NCBI GenBank assembly: GCA_018380885.1 | Contig: JAGZSY010000003.1 | Location: 259,814-323,813, forward strand | Source of the DNA: Enterocloster asparagiformis | GTDB lineage: Bacteria > Bacillota > Clostridia > Lachnospirales > Lachnospiraceae | DNA: 64,000 bases | Reading direction: 5' to 3' | Notes under the pieces: model-generated | The model's input: the letters and a program-made list of their open reading frames with translations, nothing else | Database searches by the model: none | What the model was told of the DNA's origin: nothing | Part shown: positions 60,201 through 64,000 of the stretch, in pieces | How positions within the stretch are numbered: the stretch's first letter is position 1 | How the letters are laid out: the number at the start of each line of letters is the position of its first letter | Position numbers and translations under genes: made by a program

Positions 60201-62417
60201 GTGGAATTTTTCGGGGAGACGTTTTATGAGGAGATGAAGGAAAAGGGCTGCGCCTATATGCGGGACAACACGCAGGAGGGAGCCCTGTGCCGGGAGCTCT
60301 ACCAACGGCTGGTGGAGGGCATCGTGGATGTGGAGCTGCGCAGAGGCGACAGCGAGACGGAGTTTTCCAAGTGTATCCGCGGCATCACGTACATATGCGG
60401 CAGCGAATACCTGGCGCGCATTCTCATGGCGCTGGGCAGCGACACCCTGGGCCGGCAGTCCTACTACGGCTGGCACGGCGGCGAACGGGTTTACACGAAG
60501 AGGGAGAACCTGAGCAGCCTGCTGAAATACTGTTACCCCGGCGAGGGAGAGGCGGCGGCTGATCTGGAGCGCAGGCTTGAGGGGACCCGCATCCGCCAGC
60601 GGAGGCTGGTGGAGGTGGCCATGTACGCGCCCCAGTGGATCGACCTGATCGAGGCGCACCTGGGCTGGAAGGGCCTAAAGAGCGGCTGCTATTATTTTAT
60701 GGCCCATATGGACGAGCGGTTCGACGACCGCAAGCAGGCCATGATTGCCAAATACACGCCGCTGTCGCCGGAGGAGCTGCAGAGCGGAGCTTTCGACGTG
60801 AACTGGTTTAAGGAGGCCTACGGGCTTTTGGGGGCGGAACATTTCGACCTGCTCTACGACGGGGCCAAGTACATTTCCGATGGGCAGAAGCACTCCCGGG
60901 CCAGAAAGTATGCGGACGCAGCGTTGGGGCGTGTGAGCCTGGAGACGCTGAAGGGCGAGATCGGCGCCAAGCGGAACAAGGATTTGCTGATGAGCCTGGG
61001 CCTGGTGCCCTTTGAGCAGGATCGGGAAGGGGATCTGATGGACCGCTACCAGTTTATCCAGCAGTTTTTGAAGGAGAGCAGGCAGTTCGGGGCCCAGCGC
61101 CGGGCCAGCGAGGGCCAGGCGGCGCAGACCGCGCTGCTGAACCTGAGCGTGAACGCGGGGTACGCAGATGTGACCAGGCTGACCCTGAACGTGGAGTCCC
61201 GCATGACCTCCCTGTACCGGCCGTACATGGACTGGAAGCCCCTGGAGGATGTGGAGCTGAAGCTGGAGATCGACGGCCTGGGACGCAGCAGCATACTGTG
61301 CCGAAAGGACGGCAAGCTGCTCAAATCCGTGCCCTCCAGGCTGGGAAAACAGCCCTACGTGCTGGAGCTGAAGGAAGTACACCGGAAGCTGAAGGACCAG
61401 TATGCCCGGACCAGAACCATGATGGAGGAGTCCATGGAGGGCAGGACGGAATTTGCGGTCCGGGAGGTGAGGCAGCTTTTCGGCAACCCGGTGGTGCGGG
61501 CGGTGCTGGAACCGCTGGTGTTTGTCTGCGGGGAGCACAGGGGCTTTTTGAGATTCGGCGGGCCGGCTGAGCTGGTGCCCTGGGATCAGACCGCGGCCGC
61601 TCTGGCGGAGGATGAGCCGGTCAGGATCGCCCATCCCCTGGACCTTTACCGGGCGGGAGATTGGCACGAATACCAGCGGTATCTGTTTGAGAGCAAGCTC
61701 AGACAGCCGTTTAAGCAGGTGTTCCGGGAGCTGTATGTGAAGCTGCCGGAGGAGCGGGGACAGAAGTATTCCCGCCTGTTCGCGGGCTATCAGATTCAGC
61801 CGAAAAAGACGGTCGCCTGCCTGCGGGGCCGCCGCTGGGTGGCGGACTACGAGGAAGGGCTGCAGAAGGTTTACTACAAGGAAAATATTATTGCCAGAAT
61901 TTACGCCCTGGCCGACTGGTTCTCGCCCGGGGATGTGGAAGCGCCTGCGCTGGAGTGGGTGGAATTCTCCGACCGCAAAACCTTTGAGGCGCTGACCATC
62001 GACCAGGTGCCGGACATTGTCTACAGCGAGGTAATGCGGGATGTGGATCTGGCGGTGAGCGTGGCCCATGCCGGCGGCGTGGACCCGGAGACCAGCCATT
62101 CCACCATAGAGATGCGCCGGGCGATTGTGGAGTTCAACCTGCCGCTGTTCGGCCTGAAGAACGTCACGCTGACGGACAGCCACGCGGTTATAAAGGGCGT
62201 CCGGGGGACCTACAGCGTACAGCTGGGAAGCGGAGTGGTGCATCAGGAGGGCGGCGCCATGATCAATATTCTGCCCGTGCACAGCCAGTCCCGGGGCAAG
62301 CTGTTCCTGCCCTTTGTGGACGAGGACCCCAAGACGGCGGAGATCATGTCCAAGATCGTGCTGCTGGCTGAGGATAAAAAGATCAAGGACCCGTCCATAC
62401 TGGATCAGATTCAATAG
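57258..62417 (+). CDS. Giant DUF4132-family protein
   Basis: A 1719-residue cytosolic protein. The C-terminal part (about 1250-1715) matches the DUF4132/DUF5724 pattern, ending with MRDVDLAVSVAHAGGVDPETSHST, RAIVEFNLPLFGLKNV, GVRGTYSVQLGSGVVHQEGGA and FLPFVDEDPKTAEIMSKIVLLAEDKKIKDP. The long N-terminal part is helical and repeat-like (HEAT-like, for example KRTAALDMLLQIRRDP and ALLYDNRF-type turns). No catalytic motif is evident to me. The start at 57258 has GGGAAGG at 10 bases; the frame from 57219 overlaps the upstream gene. Function unknown; some DUF4132 genes lie near MoxR-type ATPase genes, but none is seen here. Confidence 0.82.
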   Translation: MAETEFNYHSRRNITDARTRRLKERIGRMIGGDKKIAQALMEGGSRYCNTSQPEIREVVELFYQDPDKLPSSWFGKKGLLPGTRAHGGLLDAFVPREMQPSFLYIVDKLNRFPYSRGWNRRPVRTAGYGPQMMIAFTLLTAYERLFYCGTKLEDVMLRRLEPEMLDYVKSGEVNFTLCFSYLYAAEIDRGNQAVIAALKELIYSENNTAYLDREMILGILRSDNRELHRLLGELLLAARLQEGLRQAICESMDEGTVEAFMSLLQVVEDNDLIRFASVKRAVSTWIGIFDENSVDRVNGKLLGLMGGCLRDEAFCREQLGTNDSIAISAALWAQGFREIDAAIASMRELISHGTKNQKLTASFYNHLLYDNRFKSRVARQVILDYGGDLELAACFMDALLCTMSEDMARLFQKREGVGYVYNEIQIPVKPRVEDFYADRGQAEALYARLEEILGRLPKKGVTYSPCIFPWYQVTLSPSEVICLMAVTAYILQDEEKITDCAARLKDVATTGYGSNRSRLINLLLYEPANSRQRELLIGYVGNAEEMTSSKAFKLVKRLSLEDGDFAQIEDMLRFKRSTLRKQLIDLLMTRDAPGLEASLRRLIGDKREEKRTAALDMLLQIRRDPQKTALAAALSGVEQSIQSPTDKEKILIRELAGEDGGQAQAAGDNGFGLYDSGAEVLPPKREADRQLIGACLPLPEKQVIEIIKKLDALFDRYRDYEYEAVNGEKTLIGVRYMWKAGAIERAYRLELYPLEEELRSFYRQEIVSYDVLVEMEALLFLQENVYRGGNSIYQEIFGKIPFEPVPFSLKYQDQVRQARLNYRMEFLDRPRLFREGVEVITALTKAVGPASKRISYLTKGWNGAEYRSSAGVNSLPLLNRYFEGLKYWSTDEEFEEAFWTALGFELKCSEGRSDRQFLWNNREPMTPIRFFWFLKACRMGLVSVDILCKAVMEYLDTVECLGALCQFIKGDSLRPEQYRRTVEFFGETFYEEMKEKGCAYMRDNTQEGALCRELYQRLVEGIVDVELRRGDSETEFSKCIRGITYICGSEYLARILMALGSDTLGRQSYYGWHGGERVYTKRENLSSLLKYCYPGEGEAAADLERRLEGTRIRQRRLVEVAMYAPQWIDLIEAHLGWKGLKSGCYYFMAHMDERFDDRKQAMIAKYTPLSPEELQSGAFDVNWFKEAYGLLGAEHFDLLYDGAKYISDGQKHSRARKYADAALGRVSLETLKGEIGAKRNKDLLMSLGLVPFEQDREGDLMDRYQFIQQFLKESRQFGAQRRASEGQAAQTALLNLSVNAGYADVTRLTLNVESRMTSLYRPYMDWKPLEDVELKLEIDGLGRSSILCRKDGKLLKSVPSRLGKQPYVLELKEVHRKLKDQYARTRTMMEESMEGRTEFAVREVRQLFGNPVVRAVLEPLVFVCGEHRGFLRFGGPAELVPWDQTAAALAEDEPVRIAHPLDLYRAGDWHEYQRYLFESKLRQPFKQVFRELYVKLPEERGQKYSRLFAGYQIQPKKTVACLRGRRWVADYEEGLQKVYYKENIIARIYALADWFSPGDVEAPALEWVEFSDRKTFEALTIDQVPDIVYSEVMRDVDLAVSVAHAGGVDPETSHSTIEMRRAIVEFNLPLFGLKNVTLTDSHAVIKGVRGTYSVQLGSGVVHQEGGAMINILPVHSQSRGKLFLPFVDEDPKTAEIMSKIVLLAEDKKIKDPSILDQIQ

Positions 62418-62455
62418 GGAGAAGGCGGCCTGCGCAAAGACCGCTCAAGCACAAC

Positions 62456-62505
62456 AAAAAAGCAGCTCTGTACCGCGTCAATCTGCGCGGCACAGGGCTG
62501 CTTTT
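62456..62505. terminator. Bidirectional terminator
   Basis: AAAAAGCAGC pairs with GCTGCTTTTT around an inner CTGTACCGCG/CGCGGCACAG stem, between convergent genes. Confidence 0.88.
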
Positions 62506-62519
62506 TAAACGTGCGATAG

Positions 62520-63899
62520 CTACAGGTATTCCTTTCTGCCGCTGGCGTCCGGGATGCCCTCCTCCTCGCGGTACTTGGCTACGGTGCGGCGGGAGATGGA
62601 GATACCCCGCTCGGCCAGCTTCTCGCCCAGAAGGCGGTCGCTGTAGGGCTTCTTTTTCTCCTCGCCTTCGATGATCTCCCGCAGGGCGCGCTTGATGTCC
62701 TGCGCGGTCATGGCGCGGGCGGAGTTTTCCCCCTCGGACCTGGCCGTAGAGACCTCCCGGGAGAAGAAGTAGTTCATGGGGTAAACGCCCCAGGAGCATT
62801 GCAGATACTTTTTGATGACCGCCCGGCTGACGGTGGATTCGTGGATGTCCAGCTCCCCCGCGATGTCGGCTAAGCGCAGCGGCGCCAGGTGGTTGGGGCC
62901 CAGGGCGAAGAACGCTTCCTGGTGGGCCAGGATCGCCCGGGACACCTGCATCAGGGTCTTGCTCCGCTGGGCGATGCACTGCTTCACCCACTCGGCCTGG
63001 CGCAGCTTGTTGGTCAGATATTCCCGGACCTCCGGGGATTCCGGGTTCTGGCTCATCTGGCGGTAGTAGCTGTTGATGCCGATGCCCGGGTACATGGACT
63101 CGTTGAGCAAAATGTCGAAGTGGTCCTTGAACTTCACAATGGTGACGTCCGGGATAATGTAGCGCAGCTGGTCACGGCTGGAGAAGGAGACGCCGGGCTT
63201 TGGGTTTAAGGATTTGATGATCTGGCAGCAGCCGGCGGCCTCGGCGGCGGTCAGGCGCAGCTTGCGGGCGATGGCCGGGATTTGGTTTTTGGCCACCAGC
63301 TCCAGGCAGGTGTCCACCAGGGATAAGAGCACCGGGGTGTCCATCTGTCTGCGTTTTAGCTGCAGGCGCAGACACTCCTCCAGGTTCCGGGCGCAGACAC
63401 CGGCCGGATCCAGCTCCTGGAGCCGCCCCAAAAGCTCCTCGATGTGCAGGGGGTCCGCATGGAAATAAGCGGCGACCGACTCCACGGACTCGCTCAGATA
63501 TCCCTTGTTGTCCAGACATTCCAGCATGAATTTGATGATCTCGGTGTCCCCGGCGGAGAAGTTCTCGGCCACCAGCTGGGACCAGAGATAGTCCTGGAGC
63601 GTCTCGCCGTCGGTGGGATCAATGTTCCAGGAATCGCGGAAATCATAGTCGTCGTCGTTGTTCTGGCGCTGGTACAGGTAGTAGTTCTCCTCGTTAAAGG
63701 AGTTGAGCCACTGCTGCTGTTCAATGGATTCCTGGCGGCCGCCGGCGGCGGGTTCCGTAATGTCGATTACAGGATTTTCCAGTGCCAGATCGCTGACATA
63801 GGTGTTCAGCTCCTGAGCAGTCATCTGTAAAATTTTGGCAGACTGGATCATGTGCTGGGACAGGGTCTGGGTCTGCCTGGCCTCCAGTTTTAAGTCCAT
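62520..63899 (-). CDS. rpoN: RNA polymerase sigma-54 factor
   Basis: A 459-residue RpoN. The N-terminal activator-interacting region starts MDLKLEARQTQTLSQHMIQSAKILQMTAQEL, followed by an acidic region II and a core-binding domain (CLDNKGYLSESVESVAAYF). The promoter-binding helix-turn-helix (LADIAGELDIHESTVSRAVIKKYLQ) and the C-terminal RpoN box (RRTVAKYREE) are intact. GAAGGA lies 6-7 bases before 63899; a frame to 63965 adds an unlikely leader. It would read the -24/-12 promoter at 34295 with the activator encoded at 32194. Confidence 0.96.
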   Translation of the reverse strand: MDLKLEARQTQTLSQHMIQSAKILQMTAQELNTYVSDLALENPVIDITEPAAGGRQESIEQQQWLNSFNEENYYLYQRQNNDDDYDFRDSWNIDPTDGETLQDYLWSQLVAENFSAGDTEIIKFMLECLDNKGYLSESVESVAAYFHADPLHIEELLGRLQELDPAGVCARNLEECLRLQLKRRQMDTPVLLSLVDTCLELVAKNQIPAIARKLRLTAAEAAGCCQIIKSLNPKPGVSFSSRDQLRYIIPDVTIVKFKDHFDILLNESMYPGIGINSYYRQMSQNPESPEVREYLTNKLRQAEWVKQCIAQRSKTLMQVSRAILAHQEAFFALGPNHLAPLRLADIAGELDIHESTVSRAVIKKYLQCSWGVYPMNYFFSREVSTARSEGENSARAMTAQDIKRALREIIEGEEKKKPYSDRLLGEKLAERGISISRRTVAKYREEEGIPDASGRKEYL

Positions 63900-64000
63900 A
63901 AGGGTTCCTTCTTTCGTGGATATTTTTCTGTATTCCAGTATAGCACAGCCTGGCGTCTGAGGCAATGAAGGGGTTTGATTTTAAGGCGCGGTTTTGATAT

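Noticed and set aside
60675..62414. 579-residue open frame on the minus strand
   Set aside because: Antisense shadow of the DUF4132 gene.

Overview
The window looks like a chromosomal segment of an endospore-forming, GC-rich member of class Clostridia, most likely Lachnospiraceae. The support is a CwlD-type cortex amidase, a YaaH/SleL-like GH18 protein, a MecA adaptor, GntR-controlled sugar-acid operons with lipoprotein-anchored ABC binding proteins, and strong AGGAGG ribosome-binding sites. This assignment is inferred from gene content; no marker gene such as 16S rRNA is present.

Layout. 1-1120: end of a degenerate ImmA/IrrE-like gene and a DUF1858 protein. 1286-11636: a hexuronate/aldonate operon (uxuA, uxuB, GntR regulator, ABC binding protein, cyclase-family hydrolase, a fused ATPase-permease, a second permease and a zinc dehydrogenase). 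11644-20000: housekeeping and envelope genes (mecA, a Ser/Thr kinase fused to a P-loop domain, a ParA-like ATPase, a GH18 protein, a phosphoesterase lipoprotein, cwlD). 19784-28419: a polyol-type operon (dehydrogenase, Liv-type ABC transporter, split transketolase, GntR regulator). 28439-31630: LysR regulator, CitMHS transporter and alpha/beta hydrolase, all on the minus strand. 31881-31952: tRNA-Gly(GCC).

32194-37668: a sigma-54 activator followed by a textbook -24/-12 promoter and an operon of amino-acid permease, C-S lyase and peroxiredoxin-like protein; rpoN itself lies at 62520-63899. 37665-44227: a divergent GntR gene and an operon of LarA-type racemase, split UxaA-type dehydratase, AbgT transporter and M20 amidohydrolase. 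44239-51089: two sugar-kinase clusters around an APC permease and a GntR/UTRA regulator (TIM-barrel isomerase, BtpA/SgcQ protein, two PfkB kinases, AllA-like protein), whose promoters share short sequence elements.

51118-56280: a more AT-rich island on the minus strand holding a restriction-modification-like operon: HTH controller, two DNA methyltransferases of different classes, a PD-(D/E)XK endonuclease and, unusually, a two-cluster ferredoxin-type protein with a possible second nuclease-like domain. It abuts tRNA-Gly(UCC) and tRNA-Phe(GAA). 56837-62417: a small unknown protein and a 1719-residue DUF4132 protein. 62520-63899: rpoN.

The most promising undescribed systems are the Fe-S-containing restriction-modification island, the LarA/UxaA/AbgT/M20 catabolic operon, and the BtpA-PfkB-AllA-like cluster. 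Functional assignments rest on motif and family recognition by eye; no database search was run.
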